The notes under the pieces are model-generated. The model was not told the origin of the DNA. It did not search any database and saw nothing but the letters and a program-made list of their open reading frames with translations. Below, piece by piece: positions 8,328-17,456 of a DNA stretch of 64,000 nucleotides. The number at the start of each line of letters is the position of its first letter. Position 1 is the stretch's first letter. The position numbers and the translations under genes were made by a program. Source of the DNA: Lentzea waywayandensis (lineage in GTDB: Bacteria; Actinomycetota; Actinomycetes; Mycobacteriales; Pseudonocardiaceae); assembly GCF_900115955.1 (NCBI RefSeq), contig NZ_FOYL01000004.1, positions 1-64,000 on the forward strand, given 5' to 3'.

Positions 8328-8340
8328 GGTCTAGACCATA
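8325..8340. promoter_or_regulatory. Predicted DasR operator (dre) over the cutC start
   Basis: CATGGTCTAGACCATA contains the perfect 14-bp palindrome ATGGTCTAGACCAT. All 12 central positions match the Streptomyces dre core TGGTCTAGACCA. On the minus strand its last bases are the ATG of cutC, so a bound repressor would cover the start codon and block transcription there. It is one of four dre-like sites in the window. Confidence 0.78.
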
Positions 8341-8683
8341 ACGTTCTTTGTCGTGTGCTTTCGGGAATCACGGAGCCTCTCCGCCGGTTCGTGCGTCGGA
8401 GGCTGTATCTGCTCGCCTGAGATCCGCTCTTTTCCCATGAGCGCTTTGTTCAGGCGTGGAGCACGCGTCAGCCGGTTCGAGGGGTGCCGGCCGGCGCGGG
8501 CTCCCACCACTGGCGGCCCGTGACTCGGAGGGGGAATCACGGGCCGCTGGCATACCCGGAGGAAGATGAGGGTCATCTTGGCGGTGATACTGCTCCAATC
8601 GAGTGAATTTTGTATCTACCGCCCAGTTAGCCCTTCATGAGTTGGCGGACGGCGCTGACAGGGCGGCCGATCGGAGGTGCTGC
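8341..8683. other. Intergenic region between cutC and the sigma-factor gene, with one hairpin
   Basis: There is no convincing gene here. It must hold the divergent promoters of cutC (minus) and the sigma factor (plus). A hairpin with an 11-bp perfect stem GCGGCCCGTGA / TCACGGGCCGC and a 13-nt loop lies at 8513-8547; no T-run follows on either strand, so a terminator role is uncertain. An open frame continues upstream of the sigma factor to 8603, but the strong GGAGGT lies directly before 8684. Confidence 0.5.
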
Positions 8684-9289
8684 ATGGATGAGCTGCACAC
8701 GGCGGATGACCGTCCGCCGTGGGACGGGCTTGAAGGCACCGAACGGCACGCGATGTGCGTGGCGGCGGCACGCGAGGGCAACCGCAACGCACTGGACGTC
8801 CTGGTGACCGAGCTGACCCCGCTGCTGTGGCACGTCGCCCGCGGCCAGGGCCTCGACAGGGCCGCCGCCGAAGACGTGGTGCAGACCGTGTGGCTCGCGT
8901 TCTTGAAGAACATCGAGAACATCAACGAGCCAAAAGCACTGGTCGGCTACCTGGTGGTCACAACCAGGCGTGAAGCACGCCGAACTTGGACACCCAACAA
9001 GCGTGAGACGCACCTGTCCGACGAGTACGCCGAACAGCTCGAGTCGGACACCGGCCTACCGGAGGACGTGACGCTGTTGGACGACCGCGACCGCAGGCTC
9101 TGGCTCGCGTTCGGCCGCCTGACCACGAGGTGCCAGGAACTGCTCCGACTCACCGTGCTCGCGGGCCGCGCGGAGTACCGAGCAGTCGCCGAGGCACTGG
9201 CCATGCCCCACGGCAGCATCGGTCCGACCAGGGGACGGTGTCTGACACTGCTGCGCAACTACCTGGAGACGGAAGGAGGATCGCGGTGA
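8684..9289 (+). CDS. Sigma-70 family (ECF-like) RNA polymerase sigma factor
   Basis: The 201-residue product has sigma region 2 (NALDVLVTELTPLLWHVARGQGLDRAAAEDVVQTVWLAFLKN, about 33-75) and region 4 with its helix-turn-helix (LWLAFGRLTTRCQELLRLTVLAGRAEYRAVAEALAMPHGSIGPTRGRCLTLLRNYL, about 140-195). The length is typical of ECF sigmas. ATG at 8684 is chosen for GGAGGT seven bases upstream; an in-frame upstream start at 8603 lacks such a site. The downstream gene starts inside its stop codon (GTGA), so the two are translationally coupled, as in sigma/partner pairs. The partner does not look like a classical zinc anti-sigma factor. Regulon unknown. Confidence 0.88.
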   Translation: MDELHTADDRPPWDGLEGTERHAMCVAAAREGNRNALDVLVTELTPLLWHVARGQGLDRAAAEDVVQTVWLAFLKNIENINEPKALVGYLVVTTRREARRTWTPNKRETHLSDEYAEQLESDTGLPEDVTLLDDRDRRLWLAFGRLTTRCQELLRLTVLAGRAEYRAVAEALAMPHGSIGPTRGRCLTLLRNYLETEGGSR

Positions 9290-9771
9290 ACGAGATCGAC
9301 CCGCGCGACGACCGCAGGGGCCCTGAGGACACCGCAGTCCTCTCCGAGCTGAACAGGCTCGTCGACGAACTGGACCCGCCACCCGCCGACCTGGTGGACC
9401 GAGTGAAGTTCGCGATCGCCCTGGAATCCCTGGACGTGGAGGTCGCGCGCTGGGAGCGGGCCGGGTCGTTCGCCGGGGTCCGGGGCGGACAGACCGGCAC
9501 GATCACGTTCACGGTCGACAACCTGACGTTGATGGTGAACTTCACCTCGACCGGGTCACGGCACCGGATCGACGGATGGCTGGTGCCGGCCGGGGAGCAC
9601 GAGGTCGAGGTGCGGGTGGCCGATCATCAGTCGTCCTGCACGCGAGCTGATGACGGAGGACGGTTCGTGTTGCCGGACGTGCCGGCCGGGACCACTCAGA
9701 TTCTGGTGCATTTGGTGAATTCTCGCGGGGAGCCTGGGCGGACTGTTGTGACGCCCACGATCATGCTTTGA
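9286..9771 (+). CDS. Unknown acidic protein coupled to the sigma factor
   Basis: I do not recognise a named family for this 161-residue protein. The N-terminal half is acidic and helical (DTAVLSELNRLVDELDPPPADLVDRVKFAIALESLDVEVARWER). The C-terminal half is beta-rich, resembling a small beta-sandwich (TITFTVDNLTLMVNFTSTGSRHRIDGWLVPAGEHEVEVRVAD...GGRFVLPDVPAGTTQILVHLVN). There is no membrane segment and no HxxxCxxC zinc motif. GTG overlaps the sigma stop and follows GGAAGGAGGA. Similar two-gene pairs occur in actinobacteria, often with a third large partner gene; none follows here. It could be an atypical anti-sigma factor or a carrier of the regulated signal. Its function is inferred from coupling only. 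Confidence 0.7.
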   Translation: MNEIDPRDDRRGPEDTAVLSELNRLVDELDPPPADLVDRVKFAIALESLDVEVARWERAGSFAGVRGGQTGTITFTVDNLTLMVNFTSTGSRHRIDGWLVPAGEHEVEVRVADHQSSCTRADDGGRFVLPDVPAGTTQILVHLVNSRGEPGRTVVTPTIML

Positions 9772-10398
9772 GTTTTGGGGTTTGTTCGGCGGCTTTTACT
9801 GGGGTTTCTGGGGTTCACCGGCAGTGCGTTCAGGTCACCTTGCGCAGGTGGCTGGGCGGATCGCGCCGAGCCAGGGCAATTCATCGCCGCTTCGCGACGA
9901 TTGCGATTGGGGCTTGACTTTGAGCCTCTAGCGAGATGCTTTATCAGCCTTGAAAAGGCCGGGCACAAGTGCCCGGCCGATTTCTTCAACGGTAGCATCT
10001 CGCACTCAAAGTCAAGCCCCGATCGCGCGGTGGTCACCTCATGACCGCTTGCCCGGCAGGACTTGGTTCACACGCCTCGGCTTCGCCATTGCCGTTGGTG
10101 GAAGGGTGGCTCGCCTTCTGCTTCGCCCGTCGCGTGCGGGGGCGCCATGCCACCCGTCACCGGTCACCCGCGCTCCCGACCGCCGCGCCACCGCCACCGC
10201 GCCACGCGCCACCCGTCACGCGCCACCCACCACCGCGCCACCCCACCGGCACCGCGCCACCGTCACCGCGCCCCGCGCGCGTGCCCTCCGCACACCTCGA
10301 CGCGATCGTCGCGCCCTACGGGTGCCATCGCCGGGCTGTTGCCGCGCCCTCCAGGTGCGTGCCGGGCTGTTGCCCGCAGTCCCGGCCCCCGGAATGCC
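9772..10398. other. Gene-free gap with nested hairpin and GC-rich low-complexity tract
   Basis: No credible gene here. The first part (9772-9902) is ordinary intergenic sequence. A nested inverted repeat occupies 9903-10026 (listed separately). From about 10150 to 10300 the sequence is a degenerate run of short units resembling CGCGCCACC and GTCACC. Open frames through this tract are low in complexity and have no recognisable protein features. Confidence 0.55.
9903..10026. repeat. Nested three-level inverted repeat (MITE-like or structured element)
   Basis: The outer arms GCGATTGGGGCTTGACTTTGAG (9903-9924) and its complement (10005-10026) match over 22 bp with one mismatch, 16 bp of it perfect. 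Inside these, GCGAGATGCT (9931-9940) pairs perfectly with AGCATCTCGC (9994-10003). The centre is a GC-rich hairpin GGCCGGGCAC-AA-GTGCCCGGCC (9957-9978). The whole 124-bp block can fold into one long stem. There is no transposase and no obvious target-site duplication. It is more AT-rich than its surroundings. It could be a miniature inverted-repeat element, a bidirectional terminator or a structured RNA. Confidence 0.7.
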
Positions 10399-10434
10399 GA
10401 AAGGCCCGGCTCGCCGAAGCGAACCGGGCCTTTC
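10399..10434 (-). terminator. Terminator hairpin after groEL
   Basis: GAAAGGCCCGG (10399-10409) and CCGGGCCTTTC (10424-10434) form an 11-bp stem with a 14-nt loop, 25 bases beyond the groEL stop. Read on the minus strand, the stem ends in a short T-run, as expected for an intrinsic terminator. Confidence 0.75.
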
Positions 10435-10458
10435 AGAGGTGATGCGAAGCGGACGGAC

Positions 10459-12096
<1,638 letters not shown>

Positions 12097-12216
12097 CTAT
12101 GTGGATTCTGGGCCACTGCGAGCGCATGCCCGCAGCGGAACACGATGCGCGTGGCCAGGCTCGGTGCCCGCGACGGACGACCCCGGAGGGCCTCACCGTC
12201 CCAGCCTCACTTCTTT

Positions 12217-12243
12217 TTGGCACTCGATGGAGCCGAGTGCTAG
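12217..12243. promoter_or_regulatory. CIRCE element 1 (HrcA operator) upstream of groEL
   Basis: TTGGCACTC-N9-GAGTGCTAG closely matches the CIRCE consensus TTAGCACTC-N9-GAGTGCTAA. It lies about 139 bases upstream of the groEL ATG, followed at seven bases by a second CIRCE. HrcA binding here would repress groEL outside heat shock. Confidence 0.92.
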
Positions 12244-12250
12244 TTCGTGT

Positions 12251-12277
12251 TTAGCACTCGGGCACGGCGAGTGCAAG
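12251..12277. promoter_or_regulatory. CIRCE element 2 (HrcA operator) upstream of groEL
   Basis: TTAGCACTC-N9-GAGTGCAAG is a near-consensus CIRCE element with a perfect left half. It is distal to CIRCE 1 relative to groEL and ends 17 bases before the stop of the protein-kinase gene. Tandem CIRCE copies suggest tight HrcA control of groEL. Confidence 0.92.
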
Positions 12278-12293
12278 CGAACCCAGGCGACTC

Positions 12294-13517
12294 TCAGCGT
12301 GAAGTGCGCACCGGCACAGAGGTCGGCAGCGGCTTGTTCGAGGTCGTCTCGTCGCCGATGTTCAGCGACGGCGCGGAGCTCGTCTTGGGCTGACGTGCGG
12401 GCTCGTCACCCGGCGACAGGATCACCACCACGATGATGATCACCACGATCGCCGCCACGGCCGCGATGACCGGCGCGAACCACGTGGGACGTTCCTTCTT
12501 GCCGGCCGTGAACGCGCTCACGCCCACCTGGTTCGGCGGGCGCAGCCGGACGGGGTCCGACAGGGGCTGCTGGTAGCCGCCGCCCTGGTACTGACCCTGC
12601 TGGACCGGCATCGGCCCGGACATCGGCGACTGAGCCGGGAACGAGCCGGACTGCGGCCCGAGTTGAGCGGGAGCCGAGCCCTGCGCGACTCCGGCGAGAG
12701 CGACGCGGGCGGCGTTGATGAGCTCGGCGCAACTCGCGTACCGCTGCGCCGGGTCCTTCGAGGTGCCCTTGCGGATCACGTCGTCGATGGCCGGCGGCAA
12801 CGCCACGAGCTGCGACAACGCGGGAACGACGTTGCCGAGGTGGCCCTGGATGACCTCCTGCACGCCGCCCTGGAACGGCGGACGGCCGGACAGGCAGGCG
12901 AAGAGCATGCAGGCGAGCGCGTACTGGTCGGTGCGGCCGTCGACGGGCTCCCCGCGCAGGTGTTCCGGCGCCGCGTAGGTCGGCGAGCCGAGGAAATCAC
13001 CCGTTCGGGTGCGGTGGCCGGTGGCGCCGCGGCGGGTGAGGCCGAAGTCGGCGACGTAGACGTGCTCGCGCACGCCTTCCTTCTGGGTCACCAGCACGTT
13101 GGCGGGCTTCACGTCGAGGTGCACGAGGCCCTTGCCGTGCAGCATGTCGAGCGCCTCGGCCACCTGGGCGAGCAGCGTCAACGTGCGCGCCGGGGTGAGC
13201 GGTCCCTCCTTGACGTGCCCGGCCAGGTCCTGGCCGTCCACGAGCCGCATGGCGATGTAGAGCAGGCCGTCGACCTCGTCGAAGTCGTACAGCGGCACGA
13301 TGTTCGCGTGGTCGATCGCCGAGGTGTTGCGCGCCTCGTCGACGAACCGCTCGCGGAACTCCGCGTCGGGCGCGAGGTGCTCACCGATGACCTTGAGCGC
13401 GACTTTCCGGCCAAGCCTCACGTCCGTGGCCCGATACGTCACGCTCATGCCACCGCGGCCCAGCACACCGTCGATCCGGTAATGCGCGATTCGCCGTCCG
13501 CTCAGGTCCTCCGACAC
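12294..13517 (-). CDS. Membrane-anchored serine/threonine protein kinase (PknB-like)
   Basis: The 407-residue protein has a Hanks-type kinase domain at about 12-265. It includes the glycine loop GRGGMSV, the catalytic Lys in VALKVI, HLDVKPANV, ADFGLTRR and the APE segment YAAPEH. HRD is replaced by HLD, so it is a non-RD kinase. A Gln/Pro/Gly-rich linker follows. One membrane helix (about 343-367, ending in VVIIIVVVIL) precedes a short extracellular tail of about 40 residues without PASTA repeats. GTG start with GGAGGACC shortly inside. It is probably a signalling kinase; substrate unknown. Confidence 0.9.
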   Translation of the reverse strand: MSEDLSGRRIAHYRIDGVLGRGGMSVTYRATDVRLGRKVALKVIGEHLAPDAEFRERFVDEARNTSAIDHANIVPLYDFDEVDGLLYIAMRLVDGQDLAGHVKEGPLTPARTLTLLAQVAEALDMLHGKGLVHLDVKPANVLVTQKEGVREHVYVADFGLTRRGATGHRTRTGDFLGSPTYAAPEHLRGEPVDGRTDQYALACMLFACLSGRPPFQGGVQEVIQGHLGNVVPALSQLVALPPAIDDVIRKGTSKDPAQRYASCAELINAARVALAGVAQGSAPAQLGPQSGSFPAQSPMSGPMPVQQGQYQGGGYQQPLSDPVRLRPPNQVGVSAFTAGKKERPTWFAPVIAAVAAIVVIIIVVVILSPGDEPARQPKTSSAPSLNIGDETTSNKPLPTSVPVRTSR

Positions 13518-13595
13518 GCAAGGCAGCCTAACGTCCGGTCAGATCGGCGTGCCGGGGGTTGGTCAAAGCCGTGATCAGAGTGATCTCGAACCGGG

Positions 13596-13802
13596 CTAGC
13601 CGGCGCGGCGCACGTCCGACGCCTGGCTGCGTCCGTCGCGGCCCGCCTGCACCTCGAACTCCACCCGGTCGCCTTCTGAGAGGGTCCGGAAGCCTTCCAT
13701 CTGGATCGCCGAGTAGTGCACGAACACGTCGGGCCCGCCATCGGTTGCGATGAAGCCGTATCCCTTTTCGGAGTTGAACCACTTGACGGTACCGAGAGCC
13801 AA
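13596..13802 (-). CDS. Cold-shock protein (CspA family)
   Basis: CSD proteins bind single-stranded RNA/DNA and act as RNA chaperones. The 68-residue product begins [40 protein letters not shown] and holds RNP1 (KGYGFI) and RNP2 (VFVHY). The TTG start is preferred: AAGGAGGA lies six bases upstream and the protein then starts at the usual point of the fold. A longer frame up to 13835 would add an atypical charged N-terminus. The last residues ([15 protein letters not shown]) are typical of actinobacterial CspA-like proteins. Confidence 0.9.
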   Translation of the reverse strand: MALGTVKWFNSEKGYGFIATDGGPDVFVHYSAIQMEGFRTLSEGDRVEFEVQAGRDGRSQASDVRRAG

Positions 13803-13890
13803 GACGTCCTCCTTCAGATCACGCATCTCACGCAAAGCGCAGAGAGCAACGCTAAAAGAAGAAATCTCACTCGGATACCTCCTTACGGAG

Positions 13891-14532
13891 TCATGAACGG
13901 GAGCTGACTCCGTTGGCGCGCAACCAGGTGGTGAGCCGGCGAGGTCCGCGCGTCTGCGTCAGCACGGCACCGGGACCGGCGAAGTCGAACACCAGGCCCT
14001 CACCGGTCTGAATGGATTGCACGCCATCGGGCACCGAGGGCCGGAGACGGCATTGCACGGTGTCCGCGAACGCCACGACGTGATCGCTGCTGATGGTCAC
14101 CGCTTCTCCGGCTTCCAGCGTCACGAGGTCGAGCGCGCCGTAACAGGCGAGCACCACCGCGCCCTTGCCGTGCGCGTAGTTCATGAAGCCCTCGGCGCCT
14201 CCGAAGATCGCCTGCATCGGCGGGGCCTCGGGGTTCATCGCCACCGTGCTGCTCGACGCGATCCAGCTGTGCCGGGCGAGGCACCAGCCGTACGCCCCGT
14301 CGAGCTCGATCTGGTGCAGGTCACCGGGCAGCACGGGGGTCGCGTCGATCCAGCCGCCCTCGGCGCCCGACGTGCACAGCGCGACCGCCTTCGTGCCCGC
14401 GCCCTTCACCTCGACCGTGAGGCCGTAGCTCGTGGCCGCGATGGTCAGCGGGTCGGCCAGCACCGCCTCGCCGGGCGCGAGGACGAGTCTCGCCACGCCG
14501 AACGTCGGTGTGTGCCTGGTCCGGACCTGCAC
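13891..14532 (-). CDS. AIM24-family protein
   Basis: AIM24-domain proteins form a beta-rich fold also found in a yeast mitochondrial protein; the bacterial role is unclear. The 213-residue product begins [24 protein letters not shown] and carries typical segments such as [53 protein letters not shown]. The GTG at 14532 is chosen because GGAGG lies eight bases upstream; a GTG three codons earlier overlaps that site and is less likely. It is divergent from moeA with about 70 bases between. Function unknown. Confidence 0.83.
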   Translation of the reverse strand: MQVRTRHTPTFGVARLVLAPGEAVLADPLTIAATSYGLTVEVKGAGTKAVALCTSGAEGGWIDATPVLPGDLHQIELDGAYGWCLARHSWIASSSTVAMNPEAPPMQAIFGGAEGFMNYAHGKGAVVLACYGALDLVTLEAGEAVTISSDHVVAFADTVQCRLRPSVPDGVQSIQTGEGLVFDFAGPGAVLTQTRGPRRLTTWLRANGVSSRS

Positions 14533-14604
14533 GAACAACACCTCCGGGGATGAATCGGGGCAAAGCGGCCGTCACGATCACCGCGACGTTGGCAGTATGC
14601 AGTC

Positions 14605-15801
14605 GTGTCCCCCACCACTGTCGCCGAACACCGCAAGCGCGTCGCGGAGCTCGTCGGGTCGATGCCCGTGCTGCAGCTCCCGCTCGACGAGTGCCTCGGG
14701 CTCGTGCTCGCCGCCGACGTCATCGCGCCGCTCGACCTGCCGCCGTTCGACAACTCCGCGATGGACGGGTACGCGGTGCGGGCCGCCGACCTGGCCGGGG
14801 AGATCCCTGCCCGGTTCACGGTCGCCGACGACATCCCCGCGGGTCGCACGCAACTGAACCCGCTGGTGCCGGGCACCGTGCAGCGGATCATGACCGGCGC
14901 CCCGCTGCCGCCCGGCGCGGACGCGGTGGTCCAGGTCGAGTGGACCGACGGCGGCACGGAGACCGTGACGATCGACAAGGCCGTCGCACCCGGCCAGAAC
15001 ATCCGCACCGGCGGCGACGACGTGCGCAAGGGCGACGCGGTGCTGGCCGCGGGCACGGTGCTGCGCCCGTCCACGCTCGGTCTCGCCTCCGCCCTCGGGC
15101 TCCCCGAACTACCGGTGCGCCGCCGTCCGCGCGTGCTGGTCCTGTCGACGGGCTCCGAGCTGGTCGAACCGGGCAAGCCGCTCCAGCCGGGTCAGATCTA
15201 CGAGTCGAACGGCATGATGCTCGCCTCGTCCGTGCGGGACGCGGGCTGCGTCGCCGTGCAGCTGCGGTTCGTGCCGGACGACGTCGAGGAGTTCCACCGC
15301 GCGCTGGCGCCGTACCTCGGTTCCGTGGACGTGATCGTGACGTCCGGCGGGGTCAGCGCGGGCGCGTACGAGGTGGTCAAGGACGCTTTCGCGAGCCACG
15401 ACGTGCAGTTCACCAAGGTCGCGATGCAGCCGGGCGGGCCGCAGGGCTCCGGCCGGTACGAGGGCGTGCCGGTGCTGTCGCTGCCGGGCAACCCGGTGAG
15501 CGCGCAGGTGTCGTTCGAGGTGTTCGTGCGTCCGGCGCTGCTCGCGTCCATGGGACACACGCAGCTGGAACGCCGTACCGCACGGGCAACCATCACGACG
15601 GGGCTGACGTCTCCGGCTGGGAAGACGCAGTTCCGGCGAGGCCTGCACGACCCGGCGTCCGGCGAGGTCGTGACGCCCGTCGGCGGTCCGGGGTCGCACC
15701 TGCTGTCGGCGCTCGCGCTGTCGAACTGCCTGATCGAGGTGCCAGAGGACGTGACCGAACTGGCCGCGGGGGCCGAGGTCACCGTGAGATACCTGCAGTA
15801 G
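14605..15801 (+). CDS. moeA: Molybdopterin molybdenumtransferase MoeA
   Basis: MoeA inserts molybdate into adenylated molybdopterin in the last step of molybdenum-cofactor synthesis. The 398-residue protein has the MoeA domain order: N-terminal PPFDNSAMDGYAV near 50-62, MTGAPLPPGADAVVQVE near 96, then the MogA-like core with VLSTGSELV, SNGMMLAS, TSGGVSAGAYE and LPGNPVSAQVSFEVFVRPAL, and a C-terminal domain IV. GTG start. The gene fits functionally with the XdhC/MoxR/VWA operon 13 kb away, but no other moa/moe genes are adjacent. An M48 peptidase gene follows 27 bases downstream on the same strand. Confidence 0.95.
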   Translation: MSPTTVAEHRKRVAELVGSMPVLQLPLDECLGLVLAADVIAPLDLPPFDNSAMDGYAVRAADLAGEIPARFTVADDIPAGRTQLNPLVPGTVQRIMTGAPLPPGADAVVQVEWTDGGTETVTIDKAVAPGQNIRTGGDDVRKGDAVLAAGTVLRPSTLGLASALGLPELPVRRRPRVLVLSTGSELVEPGKPLQPGQIYESNGMMLASSVRDAGCVAVQLRFVPDDVEEFHRALAPYLGSVDVIVTSGGVSAGAYEVVKDAFASHDVQFTKVAMQPGGPQGSGRYEGVPVLSLPGNPVSAQVSFEVFVRPALLASMGHTQLERRTARATITTGLTSPAGKTQFRRGLHDPASGEVVTPVGGPGSHLLSALALSNCLIEVPEDVTELAAGAEVTVRYLQ

Positions 15802-15828
15802 TTCTGAGCGATCTGGGGGACGCAACAC

Positions 15829-17253
15829 ATGAGAGCGGCGCTGGCCTTGGTGATGCTCGCCGGGTTCTTCGTGCTCGCGGTGGGCCTCACCGTGCTGCTG
15901 GGCGTCCTCGCGTACGTCCTGTTCGACAGGGGTGACGTCGAGGGCGGGGCCTTCCTCACCGCGCTGACGCTCATCGTCGGCGGGCCGTCGTTGTACGCGA
16001 TGGCGAGGGCGTTCTGGGCCCGGCCGCGGCCGACCGGCGTCCCGCTGACCCGCGCGACGCATCCGGAGCTCTGGCGGCACGTCGACGAGCTGGCGGTGCT
16101 GGCGGGCACCCGCAGCCCTGACGACATCCGGCTCGTCAACGAGGCGAACGCGGGCGTGTGGGAGCGCCACGGCACGCGCTACCTGGAGCTCGGCCTGCCG
16201 TTCGTGGCCGGCATGACGATCGGTGAGCTGCGGTCCGTGGTCGCCCACGAGCTCGGCCACTACGGCGGCGGTCACACCCAGGTGTCGGCGGTGACGTTCC
16301 GCGCGAAGCTCGCCCTGGGGATGGTGATCGGGCAGGGCAGCTACCTGTCCGCCGTCCTCTACGCGTGGGCACGGCTGTACGCGCTGGTCGCCGCCTCGGA
16401 GAGCCGCAAGCACGAGCGGTTCGCCGACGAGGTGTCCGTGGCGGCGGCCGGGGCGGAGGCGACGGCGCGGTCGTTGCTGCGCGGCGGCCCGCTCGGCGAG
16501 GGCTGGAACGACTACCTGCGCTGGTACGTGACGCTGGCCGTGCTGGCCGGGCGCACACCGCCGTTACTGGAGGGCTTCCGCGCCTACCTGGACCACCCGC
16601 GGCGGGTGCACCAGCTGCGCGAGATCGAACCGCTGATGGCCGCACAGGAGCCGTCGTCGATCTTCGACAGCCATCCGCCAATCCGCGAGCGGGTGGCGAC
16701 GATCAGGCAGCTCTCGCCGTTCTCCGGCGGCGTGGTGGAGGCGGTCGACGAACGGCGCGCGTGGTCGTTGCTCGACGGCACCCCGCCCGAGGCCGTGGCG
16801 GCGCTGGTCGGGGTGAAGGGGCCGCCGATCACCTGGCAGGAGCTCGCGACGCTGACCGGCCCGGTGCTCGTGCGCCGCTATGGCGACGCACTGCGGCACG
16901 CGGGCCGGGTGAGCAAGGTCGGCGAGACGCTGGCCGACGTGCTGGCGGCGTTGTCGCGCGCCGAGCTGCACAAGCTGACGGGGGCTCCTGTGGACGCGTC
17001 CCTGACCCCGGAGCAGGTGCACGACGCCGCCGTCGAGGCCGTGACGGAACTCCTCGGTTGCATGGTGTCTGACCTGCTTGTGACGGCTAACCGAGCGACG
17101 CTGGAACTCAACTGGGGCGGACTCTTCGTACTGCGAATGCCCGACGGAGCTGCGGTCTATCCGGAAGACCTGGTCGCACCTGCCGTCCGTGACGCTAACC
17201 AGGTCGCTGACGTGCGCTTCAGACTGCAAGCCCTGGGCGTCGACGGACTGTGA
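15829..17253 (+). CDS. M48-family membrane zinc metallopeptidase
   Basis: The 474-residue protein has two N-terminal membrane helices (about 3-31 and 41-60). A peptidase domain follows with the zinc motif HELGH at 140-144 and a downstream Glu in ESRKHERFADE (from residue 191), the usual third ligand region of M48 (HtpX/Ste24-like) enzymes. The family degrades or processes membrane proteins. The C-terminal 200 residues are helical and not recognisable as a known domain. A GGGGGAC ribosome-binding site precedes ATG. An 18-bp hairpin lies downstream (17315-17360). Confidence 0.85.
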   Translation: MRAALALVMLAGFFVLAVGLTVLLGVLAYVLFDRGDVEGGAFLTALTLIVGGPSLYAMARAFWARPRPTGVPLTRATHPELWRHVDELAVLAGTRSPDDIRLVNEANAGVWERHGTRYLELGLPFVAGMTIGELRSVVAHELGHYGGGHTQVSAVTFRAKLALGMVIGQGSYLSAVLYAWARLYALVAASESRKHERFADEVSVAAAGAEATARSLLRGGPLGEGWNDYLRWYVTLAVLAGRTPPLLEGFRAYLDHPRRVHQLREIEPLMAAQEPSSIFDSHPPIRERVATIRQLSPFSGGVVEAVDERRAWSLLDGTPPEAVAALVGVKGPPITWQELATLTGPVLVRRYGDALRHAGRVSKVGETLADVLAALSRAELHKLTGAPVDASLTPEQVHDAAVEAVTELLGCMVSDLLVTANRATLELNWGGLFVLRMPDGAAVYPEDLVAPAVRDANQVADVRFRLQALGVDGL

Positions 17254-17314
17254 CGGAACGCTCACCCAGCGACGTTGTTCACGCCATGTGACGGGGATTA
17301 CACTGACCGCAGGT

Positions 17315-17360
17315 GCCGGTCGGCCCGTGCATTCGTCGGGGGATGCACGGGGCGACCGGC
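17315..17360. terminator. Large hairpin between the M48 peptidase and psd
   Basis: An 18-bp stem with one mismatch joins GCCGGTCGGCCCGTGCAT (17315-17332) to its complement (17343-17360) across a 10-nt loop. It sits 62 bases after the M48 stop and 97 bases before psd. There is no long T-run but CTTGTCTTT follows. It is probably a terminator for the peptidase gene; a leader role for psd is less likely. Confidence 0.6.
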
Positions 17361-17456
17361 CGCTTGTCTTTCCGGCAGTCCCGATGGGCGGTTTGGCGTG
17401 TTGCCGTAGCGTGTTGGCGCCCGACAACTCACGGAAGCTACGGACCCCCAGACACG

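Noticed and set aside
9903..10026. Nested hairpin considered as a CRISPR or integron attC site
   Set aside because: There are no repeated spacers, no integrase and no array; it is a single symmetrical block.
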